Below are positions 46,286 to 57,790 of a stretch of 64,000 nucleotides of DNA, piece by piece; position 1 is the stretch's first letter, and each line of letters starts with the position of its first letter. The stretch comes from Protea cynaroides (taxonomy: Eukaryota > Streptophyta > Magnoliopsida > Proteales > Proteaceae). The notes under the pieces were generated by a model. It was not told the origin of the DNA and did not search any database. It saw only the letters and a list, made by a program, of their open reading frames with translations. Both the position numbers and the translations under genes were made by a program. The stretch spans positions 70,914,896 through 70,978,895 of the forward strand of contig CM053269.1 in NCBI GenBank assembly GCA_028583415.1, written 5' to 3'.

Positions 46286-48351
46286 TTAATAGTTGTCATT
46301 GAGTTTTTTACCTGTTTTCACCTCACAGATGTCGTCTAGATTTTCTTCATTACTAAGTGGTGGTTCATTTCGTAGCCAATCCTGTGAACACACCATAGAC
46401 TCTACTAATTTTGGTGTCAATGAGCTACGAAACTGATCAAGAATCCGACCACCAGTGCTAAAAGCATATTCTGAAGCAACAGTTGAGACGGGAATTGGTA
46501 AAATATCTTGAGCCATCTTACTGAGAATGACAAATCTTGAGCTATTCATCTTCCACCAATTCAATAAGTTTAAATCAGTAGAATTACTGACAAGACCTTC
46601 CAAAAGATAACGATCTAACTCTGATCCAAATGATGAAGTCTGATTTTGCATAAGGAATTTGTTAAAACCCTTAGTAGACCCGACAACATTATCTATATCA
46701 GATGTTTCAGTTGGAACAGCATCCACTACGCTATGAGAAAACTCATGCATCTGATAATGCTTTAATAGGCGGTCTATGACATCTAACACATTTGCAATTT
46801 TCACTTCAACCTCAGATGTAGAATACAAGTCTGAATAGCAAAACCTCACAAAGTTCAATTTGCATCGAGGATCAAGAGTAGATGCAATTACCAAGAAAAT
46901 ATTAACTCTATCTGCACAATCCCAATACTTTCTAAACTTTTCCAGCATGGCCAATGCCATATCACGACAAATGGGATCTTGACTTCTTGACCAATCTAAC
47001 AATGTTGATTCAATTCCATAAACTTCTTGTAAATATAAACTAGATGTGATATAAAGAGACCCAGACAAATGTGCGGTGGCAGTGTAAAAATTTACTAAGA
47101 AATCACAAAAAACATTTGTTTTCTTCCAATCTTCTTCACTAAGGATCATATCCCTGCAATCCATTTTGAAGTTCATGTCCTTATCCTCTAGGCATTCAAA
47201 AGCCTTTTGAAACTGTAAAACAGTTTGTAACATAAAAAATGTAGAATTCCAACGAGTAGAGACATCTAGACATAAGTTTTTCTTACATTAAATTTTTTCA
47301 TGCTCACAACTCACCTTAAATTGTTGTAACCTTGCAGGTGAACCTCTCACATATTTCACTACAAAACGGATTTTATCAATGCAATCCCCAACATATTTGT
47401 AGCCTTCCTTAACAATTAAATTCAAAATATGAGCACAACATCTCACATAAAAGAATTCACCATCTAACAATAACCCATTTTTCTTGGTAAACCTCTTTTT
47501 TAACAGTTGAACTGCCACATCATTATTAGATGCATTATCTACAGTAATAGTAGATAGTTTCTCTAGACCCCAATTTAACAGGCATGATTCCAACACATTA
47601 CTGATAATTTCACCACTATGTGGTGTTGGGACTTCACAAAAATTAATTATCCTCTTTTGTAGATTTCAATCTTTGTCAATGTAATGTGTTGTAAGACACA
47701 TATAACCAACATTCTGGTTTGAAGTCCACATATCAGTAGTTAGGCAAACACGATAATTACATCTCTTAAAAAGACACTTTCAGTTTTTTTTTCTCCTCCA
47801 CATAATATGCAAAACAATCTTTTGTCACAGTGGTACGTGACACAAGATTAAACCTAGGTTGCGCTGCCTTCATTACTCTTTTAAAACTCTCCTTCTCTAG
47901 GAACTTAAAAGACAATTCTTCCGTAATAATCATACGGGCAACCTCCTTTCGGATCAATTTTTGGTCAAATTTCCAAGCTGAGATACTGTTGGTGGTCTTA
48001 CCATCATTGTCATTAGTTGAAATAGCCAAGGTTTTTTGTTTCTTATCAGTTTTACTCTTTGGATATTGCCAACATTTGTCCAAATGACGTTTCAGTGTAC
48101 TTGTGCCATGCTCACTAGCACATCCAAATTATTTATTGCAATATTTGCAATTACATCTTCTAGGTCTTGAACCATCAATAGGTATAACCTTAGTAAAATG
48201 GTTTCAAACACTTAATGGTGGTAATTGTGGTAGTTTAGATGATACCTCAGAACTAGCATTAGAACCTGGTGAAGAACTTGGCTGATTTTGATTTGAGTTT
48301 GGTGGTTGATTTTGACTTGAGCTTGGCTGATTTTGATCCATCATTGACATC
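46286..48351 (-). pseudogene. hAT transposase (BED finger, RICESLEEPER-like), broken
   Basis: ATG at 48351 opens a Gln/Asn/Ser-rich N-terminus, then a BED zinc finger (C..C, then GTSTLKRHLDKC, about 48165-48065) interrupted by TGA and TAA. Next come FDQKLIRKEVARMIITEELSF (about 47950), the catalytic region CLTTDMWTSN (about 47735), TVDNASNN (about 47545) with RCCAHILNLIV (47440), and RWNST (47255). The C-terminal dimerisation domain WWKMNSSRF...VASEYAFSTGGRILDQFRSSL spans 46565-46410. The two Asp and the Glu expected for catalysis are present. Breaks include TGA stops in place of Trp near 48210 and 47667, a frameshift near 47770 and TAA at 47289. Inactive as it stands. Confidence 0.9.
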
Positions 48352-50435
48352 TGTAAAAAATATCAAACATGAAAAATATAAAGGGAATCCATGAGGTCAA
48401 GCAATAGCTTTTTAAATGAAGAGAATGAAAAATCAGAATCTCACATGGAGAGATGAATGCTCATGAATCAGAATCCCAAATTAAAAGTAATCAATAGCTT
48501 GACAATTTCTACCAGGTGAAGGTAAAGTAATGTGAGGAATTCTTAGTAGCATATAAGGTATTAGCTACATATGAAACATTTTCTTTTCATCTACTTTCAC
48601 AGAAAGAGTGTGAGTGAAAACAGTAGTCAATTGGATAACATGGTTGACTAATATAGGCCATAAATGGTGCCCTAATTGGTTATGGCAAGAATGGCACCAT
48701 CATACACCCAAGAAGACACCCAAAAATTCAATTGGTTATGGCAAGAATGGCACAGAAGCATCTTACATGGTATTATATTTCAACATAATTCAGTCAAACA
48801 AACATGAGCTACAACATATAAATCTAGTGTTAGTGTTAGATTTTTTCATGATATACTCTATTTCAATCATTTCTTTCTGTCATATTCTTAAGAAGGCAGA
48901 ATAAAAGACAATTTCCCAAAGAAACCAGACACTACTCGAAGATAACATTTTCTTCATCTTTCAAACTCGATTGCTTCCCCTCCATAACCTATCATGATTA
49001 TTGGTATCTTGAACCGATATTTAAAAATACTGAATGATGAGATAGAATGGATTGCTATGGACCTCCACTCCAAGGTAAAATACCTTCAATCATGCCTTTA
49101 ATCTTGGATGGCTCTGCGACAGAATCTAAAGAGGAATGTTATCCCCCACAGAGCTAGGTTGCATTACTTGGATAATCTAAAGTTATGGACCTGCAATACT
49201 TAAGAGTTAAGACAAGAATACTTTAGCTACTGGTACGAGATGAAACCTCAGTCAAAATCCACAACCAAGATCCATCCTCAGATAACCCAACCAAGAAATC
49301 AATTTAAACTCTAAGCCACAAGAGTAACCAAGAAAAAAAATCACCAGACATCCATAAACCCCCCGTTCCCAAAAGAGAGAGAAGAGAAAGAGATAAAATA
49401 GGTAGCAATAAAGATAGATATACCTCCAACAAGAACTGCGCTAGCCGAAACGCTGAGAGTTTTGAAGAAAGCGAAACAGATTCAACTCTGAGAAAGAAAT
49501 AGAAGATCCTGCAATAAGAAACAAAGAGTGAGGAGAAGAGCCAAAACTGCAAAACAGAGGCGGCAAACAAGGAAAGCAAGAAAAGAGGAGTCGACATAAA
49601 CAAAACATCGAACGAGAAAGACCCAAGACATACGGGGGTTTGGAGTTGCGAGAGAGGATTGCGAATTGAACTATATTGGTGAAAATGTAAACAAGATCTG
49701 TAATGGGGTTGTGTTGAGTTGGTTCTTTAAATAGGCGTGTCTTTCCCTCTCATACAAAAACCGAACAACCAACTCGCAATCTTAAACTTTTCCAAAGTAA
49801 CTTACCCGGTATCCGTCATAGAGATTGAGAGAGAGAGTCGGAATGACCAAACAACCAACTGCAACTATCCGATTCGGAATGAAGGAGAACATTAAAACTA
49901 CAGTAAATCAAAAAATTAGAGAAATCATGAGAGGGACTCGAGAGAGAGAGTCGAGAGTCGAAAGAATCAGAGAGATTGAGTGATTGAGAGTCTAGGAAGC
50001 ATTGTTCCCTCTTAGGATTTCGTTTGAGAGAGGGAGATTGAGAGAAGATGTGAAGAAGAGAAGAGATGAAGGCACCGCCGTCTACCGCCGTCTACTCTTA
50101 GGGCTTTTTTTGAGAGAGAGAGATGAAGAAGAGAAGAGATGAAGGTGCCGCCGTCTTCTACTCTTCTTAGGGTTTCGTCTTCTTGAGAGAGAGAGATTGA
50201 GAGAAAATGATAATTGATAAGGCTGAAACTTGAAAGGCTCTGCCTCTGAGCCTCTGAAGGTTTGAAACCGTAAGATGTTTAGAAATTAGAATCCAAGGTT
50301 TCGTATCCTTTGCCGGTTTTCCCTTTGGTCGATTAGGGCTAGCTGCTTAGGTAGTTAGTAGGGTAACTTAGGTTTAGTTTTAGGGTTTATAACTTTATAA
50401 ATTATATGTATATCTAATATTATATATTCAAATAA

Positions 50436-50493
<58 letters not shown>

Positions 50494-50591
50494 ATAAATA
50501 CATATTTATATAAATATTTTCAAATATATACAGGGTCGGGTTCAACACAGGGGGTCAACCCTAACCCAGCCCAACCCTACTATGAGGATAG
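48352..50591. other. 5' non-coding side of the hAT
   Basis: Leader and promoter side of the transposase. It includes GAGAGA-rich stretches (49820-50210), a duplicated GAAGAGAAGAGATGAAGG(C/T) block (50053 and 50127) and a long (AT)n run at 50441-50486. No other gene recognised. Confidence 0.6.
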
Positions 50592-51404
50592 TGATGTCTA
50601 CCCATGCTGAATTGATGGTAAATGATTTGGAGTTGCTACCTAAATTAAGGTCTAGGACCTGAAATGTAGCCTCATCCTAAGATAAGACTTCTATTGACTC
50701 ATGACCCAACATATCGGCTTTGGGCCAACAGAGAACGGGTAAGCGTTCAAAGTACAGTTTGGGAAGGTGTTAGGCACCCAAAACTGCCCGATCCAAAAAT
50801 CGGCCTCCTATGTGATTCTACTTTCCTTAGACTCTACGATTCTGACTGTTCATGGTCAATGGATGATGACTATAGCTCATAGGGGATCCTATGCCAAGTT
50901 GCTAAGTTCTTTTAGCCTAAATTCAGCCAAACATGTTCTCAAAGTAAGAAAACAAACAACATAATATACAATGAACCGAATCAAAGATGGTTCGGTGATG
51001 GACTGAATCTAAGATGTCCAAAACATCTCAAATTGCCTACGTATTCCAATCCTGGAAATCAAGTCCAAAAGCGTAGTTCGAAACAGAAAGTGATTAAGGT
51101 TTATGGATGTGGATTATGATTAAGCTTTCTTAGATTCAATTTATTCAAGTTGAAGTTTATGCCTGATGATGATTGAGATTGAATCTAGAGATAGCCTAAA
51201 TGGATCGAAGTAAATAAGGATATGGATACGGATATGGATATGGTGGACCTAAGGATACTAAGATGGGGTACCGTACTTGGAGGATCCTCCAAGTTGCCTA
51301 CGTATTCTAGAGGTCCTGGAAATCAGGTACAACTTAGTTCATTTTTGGGTGGATCAGGTAACTTCAAGGGCTAGGGTATGTCTCTCAGGGAGTAGAGTGT
51401 AAGA

Positions 51405-51782
51405 TAGTCTCGCAAGACTAAGGTGCGTACTCGCAAGCACGACTTCAAAATCGAGCCTCGCAAGGCTAAGGGGGGTGCGTGCTAGCAAGCACGACTTCAA
51501 GATAGAGCCTCGCAAGGCTATGGGTGCGTACTCACAAGTACGGCTTCAAGATAGAGCCTCGCAAGGCTAAGGGAGGTGCATGCTCGTAAGTACGACTTCA
51601 TGATAGAGCCTCGCAAGGCTAAGGGTGCGTACTGGCAAGTACAGCTTCGGGATTGAGCCTCGCAAGGCTAAGGGTGCATACTCGCAAGTACGACTTCATG
51701 ATAGAGCCTCGCAAGGCTAAGGGTGCGTACTCGCAAGTACGGCTTCGGGATTGAGCCTCGCAAGGCTAAGGGTGCGTACTCT
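51405..51782 (+). repeat. 49-52-bp minisatellite of paired stem-loops
   Basis: GAGCCTCGC occurs at 51453, 51505, 51554, 51606, 51655, 51704 and 51753. Each unit holds two short inverted repeats with the same CGCA loop: GCCTCGCAAGGC and GTACTCGCAAGTAC. Confidence 0.92.
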
Positions 51783-52445
51783 CAGGGAGTGATGTAGGTG
51801 TATACTCTCAGGGAGTAGGGTTATACTCTCAGGGAGTAAGGTTTGTACTCTCAGGGAGTAAGGTTGTACTCTCAGGGAGTAGGGTTGTACTCTCAGGGAG
51901 TGAGGTTGTACTCTCAGGGAGTGATGTTTGTACTCTCAGGGAGTAAGATTTGTACTCTCAGGGAGTAAGGTGTGGCTCTCAAGGAGTAGGGTTGTACTCT
52001 CAAGGAGTAAGGTATGGCTCTCAGGGAATGGGGTTGTACTCTTAGGGAGTGATGTTTGTGTATACTCTCAGGGAGTAATGTTTGTACTCTTAGGGAGTAA
52101 TGTTTGTACTCTCAGGGAGTAAGGTTTGTACTCTCAGGGAGTTGGATTTGTACTCTCAGGGAGTAATGTTTGTACTCTCAGGGAGTAAGGTTTGTACTCT
52201 CAGGGAGTAATGTTTGTATTCTCAGGGAGTTGGATTTGTACTCTCAGTGAGTAATGTTTGTACTCTCAGGGAGTAAGGTTTGTACTCTCAGGGAGTAATG
52301 TTTGTACTTTCAGGGAGTTGGATTTGTACTCTCAGTGAGTGATGTTTGTACTCTCAAGGAGTAAGGTTGGTACTCTCAGGGAGTAGGGTTTGTACTCTCA
52401 GGGAGTGATGTTTGTACTCTCAGGGAGAAGGGTTTGTACTTCCAG
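51775..52445 (+). repeat. ~22-bp minisatellite of TACTCTCAGGGAGTA stem-loops
   Basis: About 30 units, most containing ACTCTCAGGGAGT, in which ACTC pairs with GAGT around a CTCAGG-type loop. Linkers vary (AAGGTTTG, GATGTTTG, TTGGATTTG), and a higher-order alternation of linkers is visible around 52080-52340. Confidence 0.92.
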
Positions 52446-52914
52446 TCAGACCGAATGATGATCCTAGATGATCCAAGGTTGGATTCACATTATATCTATC
52501 TAGGTTCTGCACCCTAGGAGAAATGCAGTGAGGGGTAGGGATCGTCCTAAACTACCCTTGTAACTTACAACCCTGATTTTGGAATTGTTGGGCTAGGCTT
52601 CATGATTCTTGATTAAAACTTTGATCATTTTTTCATTATTACCCTTCCCATGAATGTGGGTGCCTACATGCACGTCCCACACCTAGGAATGTCTTCTATC
52701 AGTGTACATGCATGGAAGTTCGACTAGGGTGTAGCGAAAAGTAAGTTCTTGCCAACATAAACATCATTCAATCATGGCATTAGCAAGCATATCAAACATG
52801 ACAGTGTACTCAAAGCTAAAAGTGTAAGTATTTTAAACATGACAAATGTACACAATATGATAGTGTAAGCATGTGAACATGGAAAATGCACTAATATAAC
52901 AATGTAGACAATAT

Positions 52915-53600
52915 TAGATCCTCAATCTAACGGTTAAATCTGTTCAAAACATTGATAATCATGATCAACACTCAGATTCATCAAAACGACCAAAATCAAT
53001 GGCCCAGATCTCACATCAAGATATAATCATGATCAGATTAAGAAATCAGTGGTTCAGATCCGTCTAAATCAATTATGATCCAGATTCAACAGTTTATATT
53101 ACTCAAGATTCCCACGATGACAATCCAACGGTTCAAATCACTCAAGATCATAATCCAACCGTTCAGATTCATCAAAAATACTCATGATCAAGATTTAACG
53201 ATATAGATTCACCAAAATCACTTACGATGATAATCCAATGGTTTAAATCACTCAAGATCATAATCCAGTCGTTCAGATTCATCAAAAACACTCATGATCA
53301 AGATTTAACGGTTTAGATTCACCAAAATCACTTACGATGACAATCCAACGGTTCAAATCGCTTAAGATCATAATCCAACCATTTAGATTCATCAAAGCCA
53401 TTCCTAAAGATAATCTAACGGTCCAGATTGCTCATCATGATAATCTAACCGCTCAGATTGATTAAAAGCAATTCCAAAGACCATCTAACGGTTAGATTGT
53501 CAAGATCAAAATCCAACCATTCAGATGGATTAATATCACTTCCAAAGATAATCCAATGTTTTGAATTAATTAAAATCACATCGAAATTTCAGATCAATGG
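52915..53600. repeat. Irregular ~60-bp repeats (AATCCAACGGTTCAGATT)
   Basis: Words such as AATCCAACGGTTCA, ACTCATGATCA and AGATTCATCAAAA recur many times with indels. The section continues the LTR; it is non-coding. Confidence 0.75.
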
Positions 53601-54219
53601 CTATGATCAACTCATGAAAATTTCAATTATATGGTCATGATCAATTCTCATAAAATTCAAATCCTGCGGTTGGATCACCCACATTAAAATTCCAAACATA
53701 TGGTCGGACTAAACACATTAAAATTCCCATCACATGGTCGAACCAATTACAATTTCCATCACATGATCGGACCAATCATGATCGGATCAATTCCATAAAT
53801 AATTCTAAGTCAGTGATGGGATTAATTTCATTCAATTACTTCAAGCATCCGCTGGATCAATTTCAAAAACAATTCTAAACATTCATTAATTTCATAGCAA
53901 TTTCAAACATTCATCAATTTCATAATGATTTCAAACATTCATGATCGGATCAATAAAATAATTCATGGTTGGAATAATGGGAGCAGATTGCATGGCATCG
54001 TTCAAGGATTCAGCTCATCATATCAAGGGTTCAGATTAATTTCAATCATCTCAATAAATATATAATCAGCTTTAGATTCCAGATCAAGGGCTGATGATAG
54101 AGCTGATGAGGTGATCAATTCACGTATGTAACAGGTAAAAGTTTCTTACCTGTTCTTCTTTCCTTCAATCTGTTTTCTTCTTCTTCATCTTCTCTTTCCC
54201 CATCTGTCGACGGTGCTAC

Positions 54220-54635
54220 TGCTGCTGCTTCTTCTTCTTCTTCTTCTTCTTCTAAGTTCAGATCTCCCTCTCTTCTCAAGCTCAATCTCTGCCTTTCTCT
54301 CCCTTTCTCTTTTCTCTCGGGTCTAACTCTCCGTCCTCTTTTCTCTCGGGTCTCTCTCTCCCTCCTCTTCTTTTTCTTTGCTTTTTCTCTCTTTTTTTTT
54401 TCTCTTGGATTCTCTCGGCCAAACTCCTCCCCCCTCCCTTTTTTTTTTCTCCTCCTTTTATAGACGTTGGTGGGGTGTGGGTTGTTGGGCTGGTTGGGCT
54501 CAAGGAGAGGAGGAGGTGGCAGCATGGGATGATGTGAAGGATGAGGATGGAGAGGTGTTGGGCTATTGGGCTCAAGGGGAGGAGGAGGTGGTAGCATGGT
54601 CTTGCCGCTCCACCTCTCTCTTCTCTCACTCTTTC

Positions 54636-54710
<75 letters not shown>

Positions 54711-55320
54711 TTCTCTCTCTCCCTTCTCCAGATTTTATGGCTGGGGTTGGGTTCAAGAAAAATAGGTGGCGGTCATGGGGGTGAGTAGGGGCATGGAGAG
54801 GTGAAGGTGCACGGCTGGGGGCATGGGCAGTTGGGTTCAGGAAGATTAATGGCAGCATGATGAGGGGTGAGTAGGTGTAAGGGATGGAGAGGTGTTAGTT
54901 GTTGGGCTGTTGGGCTCAAGGAGAGGAGGAGGTGGCGGTGAGGGAGAAATGGGCATGGAGGAGTGGGTGAGTTGTTGTGTGGCTCGATGAAGGAGGTGGC
55001 AGCATGGAGAGGAGGAGGTGGCGGTGAAGTGGTGATGCTCGTTGGGCTCAAGGAGGAGGAGGTGGCGGTGAGGGGTAAATGGGTATGGGGAAGGTGGAGA
55101 TGGCAGCACCTCCATCTTTCCCTCCCTCTCTTTTATTTCGTTCTCTCTCTCTCTCTTCCTCTCTCTTCTTCTCTCTCTCTCTTCCTCTCTCTCTCTTCCT
55201 TCCTCTCTCTCTCTTCCTCTCTCTTCCTCTCCCACTCTTCCTCCCTCTCTCTTTCTCTCTTCCTTTTTCGGATTCTTCTTTCTTGACCATATATATATAT
55301 ATATATATATATATACAAGT
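54220..55320. repeat. CT-rich and GGAGGTGG-rich low-complexity block with (AT)n
   Basis: Long (CT)n runs at 54640-54720 and 55140-55260 and an (AT)n run at 55289-55315. Modules of TTGGGCTCAAGGAGAGGAGG are repeated near 54495, 54567 and 54911, with a shorter version near 55040. The long Ser/Leu, Arg/Glu and Pro frames here are products of the repeats. Confidence 0.85.
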
Positions 55321-55499
55321 ACATATATATAAAAGTGCTGACATGGGCTGACCCGACTCGACTGGGCCGGTCGGGTTGGGTCAGGCTGGACTGATTGAGT
55401 TTGACGGGGTTGGACTAAATTGGGCTTGAATTTGGTTGGGTTGAGTAAGTATGGACTGGGTTAATTTCTCTCTCTATTATGAGTCATCTCAGCTTGCAA

Positions 55500-56115
55500 T
55501 TTCGCATGAAAAATTTCGGCAGCCTCTCTCTCAGATTTTTCATGTCCACTTTGAAGAGGACGGACAAAGGTGCACACTGGTACTCGAATCGTCTGATTCG
55601 GATGTCAGATGAACAAAATATGAAGAATTGGGGCTTTGACGATAATTAGGCCAACAACTTTGCATGGGACCCGCTGGTGGCTTCTGTCCAAAATTCTTTA
55701 CGTCCACTTTGAAGAGGACGGACAATGGAGCACAGTGGCACTTGAATCGTCTGATTCGGACTTTGGATGATCAAAATATGAAGAATTAGAGTTTTGACGA
55801 TAATCCAATCGACAACTTTGCATGGGACCCACTGGCAGCTTCTGCCCAAAATTCTTTACGTCCATTTTGAAGAGGACAAACAATGGAGCACAGTGGCACT
55901 TGAATCGTCTGATTCGGACTTCGGATGATCAAGATATGAAGAATTGGAGTTTCGACGATAATCCTACGGGCAACTTTGCATGGGACCCGCTGGCGGCTTC
56001 TGCCCAAAATTTTTTACGTCCATTTTGAAGAGGATAGACAATGGAGCACAGTGGCGCTTGAATCGTCGGATTTGGATGTCGGACGATCAAGATATGGTCG
56101 AATGAAGTTCGTTCG
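55500..56115. repeat. 158-bp tandem repeat, ~3.8 copies
   Basis: The GTCCA(C/T)TTTGAAGAGGA block starts at 55544, 55702, 55860 and 56018, an exact period of 158 bp. Units contain GCATGGGACCC(A/G)CTGG and GAATCGTCTGATTCGGA. The last resembles a palindrome (GAATCgtctGATTC). Confidence 0.92.
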
Positions 56116-56704
56116 ATTTTAATCATGATAATTTATTTGCCCAATAAATCCTTAATTTATGATAATTTACAGAAAAGCCATTGGATTTAATAAACCAATT
56201 TCACTCTGACTAAAATCGTGACATCTTCTTCGTTTGATATCGGAATTGAGTTATTCTGGTATCATTTCAAAGGTATTTTCATGACCTTGCTGTAGGGCCC
56301 GCCAACATCAGCTTTGAAATCAACATTTAGCATCAAAACCTTGAATTGACCCACAACCCTTCTGAATATGCCCACCAAGACTCTTGTACATTGGGGACAC
56401 TCTGGCTCAGCCCAGAACACCATAGAGAGCACAGAGGAATTGATCGACTATTGGTTTAAGAGAGTTTCACTCGCCTCCCTTGTACTTTCCAAATTTTCAT
56501 CCCCCTCTGCTCTCTTACTGCCTATACACCAATAAAGTTCTGTTTGGATGGGGATGACAAAAATGGGGTGCTTACATCAGCCAGGGTTGGTACAAAATTA
56601 AACCCTAACCCAGCCCTGTCAGGGTTCGGGCCGGGTTCAACCCTGCCAGGATTCAGGGCGGGCCTGGGCCGGTTCGGGTCGTCAGGGTAAAACTTGCACC
56701 CCTA

Positions 56705-57084
56705 TCCATTAGTACTATATTGGATTTGGATTAGATTTCGAATCACTCTATATTGATTGACTGCCTCCTTTATATTGTTGCTAACAAATACCATTTCTTT
56801 TTTCTTTTCTTTTTTTTCCGATCATTCCCGCAAGAGATCCAAGCCCATTTTTTTTGTTAATCTTTCAATAAAATGACTTATTCTCTTCACAAAAATCTGT
56901 AAGAAGTGGATATTAAGTGGTTTAAGTAACAGATAATTAGATTTGATTCAAGACTTGGCACAAGAATATGGGACCGTGAGACCCATTTGCCATTAAGATT
57001 TAGACTCCACCTGGCACGCTCCATGACACCTCATGAAGTTGCACCAAATTATTAGTTTTTGGGAGTTCTGCGGATTCACATTCT
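56705..57084. other. Host flank of the hAT, no gene
   Basis: Inverted relative of the duplicated 34750-35000 sequence (TATATTGATTGACTGCCTCC...). No coding potential. Confidence 0.5.
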
Positions 57085-57310
57085 TTCCTCTAAGAGGTTT
57101 GGGAGGAGGGGGACGCTCCCGTTGGATGGTTGATACGTGCGGTTTTGGTGAATCCAAGCCCTCCATCTGAGCTGACACCCCTTATTGGTTCAACCCGTAG
57201 CCTCGCATCGACTTGGATGGAGGGCTCGGATTCACCCGAGCCCCATGTGTCGGCCATCCAACGAGGGCATCCCCCTTCCCCCCGAACCTCTGAGAGGATA
57301 GGATGTGAGT
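57085..57310. mobile_element. Foldback element, copy 2
   Basis: Arms of about 90 bp pair: CCTCTAAGAGGTTTGGGAGG with CCCCGAACCTCTGAGAGG, GTTGGATGG with CCATCCAAC, and GAATCCAAGCCCTCCATC with GATGGAGGGCTCGGATTC. Related to 25790-26110. Non-coding. Confidence 0.78.
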
Positions 57311-57790
57311 CTGAGTTCTGAAAACACGAAACCAAAAATTAATTATATTATTTTTGAAAATTGTTTCGATGTCCAACTGATTATGGTCCAATGTCTTAGA
57401 AATTTCTTTTAGGCATTCAACTCATGGAACTTGCTTGAATCTGTTTTTTCTTTTTTCCGTTTTGGGATGAGTTCTATTTCAAATTATACTATTGGGGTGG
57501 AGAGGGAACAAATACATATACGAGAGGAGATTTCTCCCACATTGGCTGAAAAAGACCCTTTCTAAAAAATATATAATTTTTTTTCTTAATGTGAACGGAA
57601 TTTTTTTTTGGGTAAAATTGTAAATGGACTATGTAATCATAAAATCTTTACGGGTAACTTTATCAATAATTTCCATAGTGCAAAGATCAAGAAATTAAGC
57701 AATTCAACACTTGAGAACCCTTATTATTCATATGTTTAGATTTCAGACATAGATCATGAGATCATCAACTAAAAGCGCAACGAAAGAAAC
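57311..57790. other. Intergenic, 3' side of the peptide gene
   Basis: Contains TTCTCCCACATTGGCTG (57530), an LTR-like opening word, but no second copy or ends. No gene seen. Confidence 0.4.

Larger units (their letters stand above)
50592..56579 (+). mobile_element. ~6-kb solo LTR, probably Ogre/Tat type
   Basis: Begins TGATGT and ends ACATCA (inverted 6-bp ends, TG...CA), 5988 bp, lying inside hAT subterminal DNA. Near the 3' end an AATAAAG signal (56531) precedes the terminus by about 50 bp, typical of an LTR R region. No gag, pol or primer site. Such long LTRs are known from Ogre/Tat gypsy elements, and the GGAAGGTGTTAGGCACCC segment near 50762 is reminiscent of them (from memory, not searched). 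Candidate target repeats GATAG/GCCAG match at only 3 of 5 positions. It contains the arrays listed separately. Confidence 0.7.
45481..56704 (-). mobile_element. Large hAT transposon split by a solo LTR
   Basis: Terminal inverted repeats are TAGGGCTGCAA and TTGCACCCCTA, with an 8-bp target duplication (7 of 8 matching). Subterminal regions (45490-45720, 50540-50580, 56580-56700) are dense in CCCTAACCC, CCTGACAGGG and GGGTTGGG words. The transposase relic lies on the minus strand at 46286-48351. A ~6-kb LTR (50592-56579) interrupts the 5'-side subterminal region, so the hAT itself was about 5.2 kb, a normal size for autonomous members. Confidence 0.88.

Noticed and set aside
51405..52445. Regular repeats with palindromic units resembling a CRISPR array
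   Set aside because: Nuclear plant DNA; units are adjacent with short variable linkers, not equal-length unique spacers, and there are no cas genes. It is a minisatellite.
54115..55351. Long Arg/Glu-, Ser/Leu- and Pro-rich frames
   Set aside because: Low-complexity translations of CT/GA repeats on both strands.
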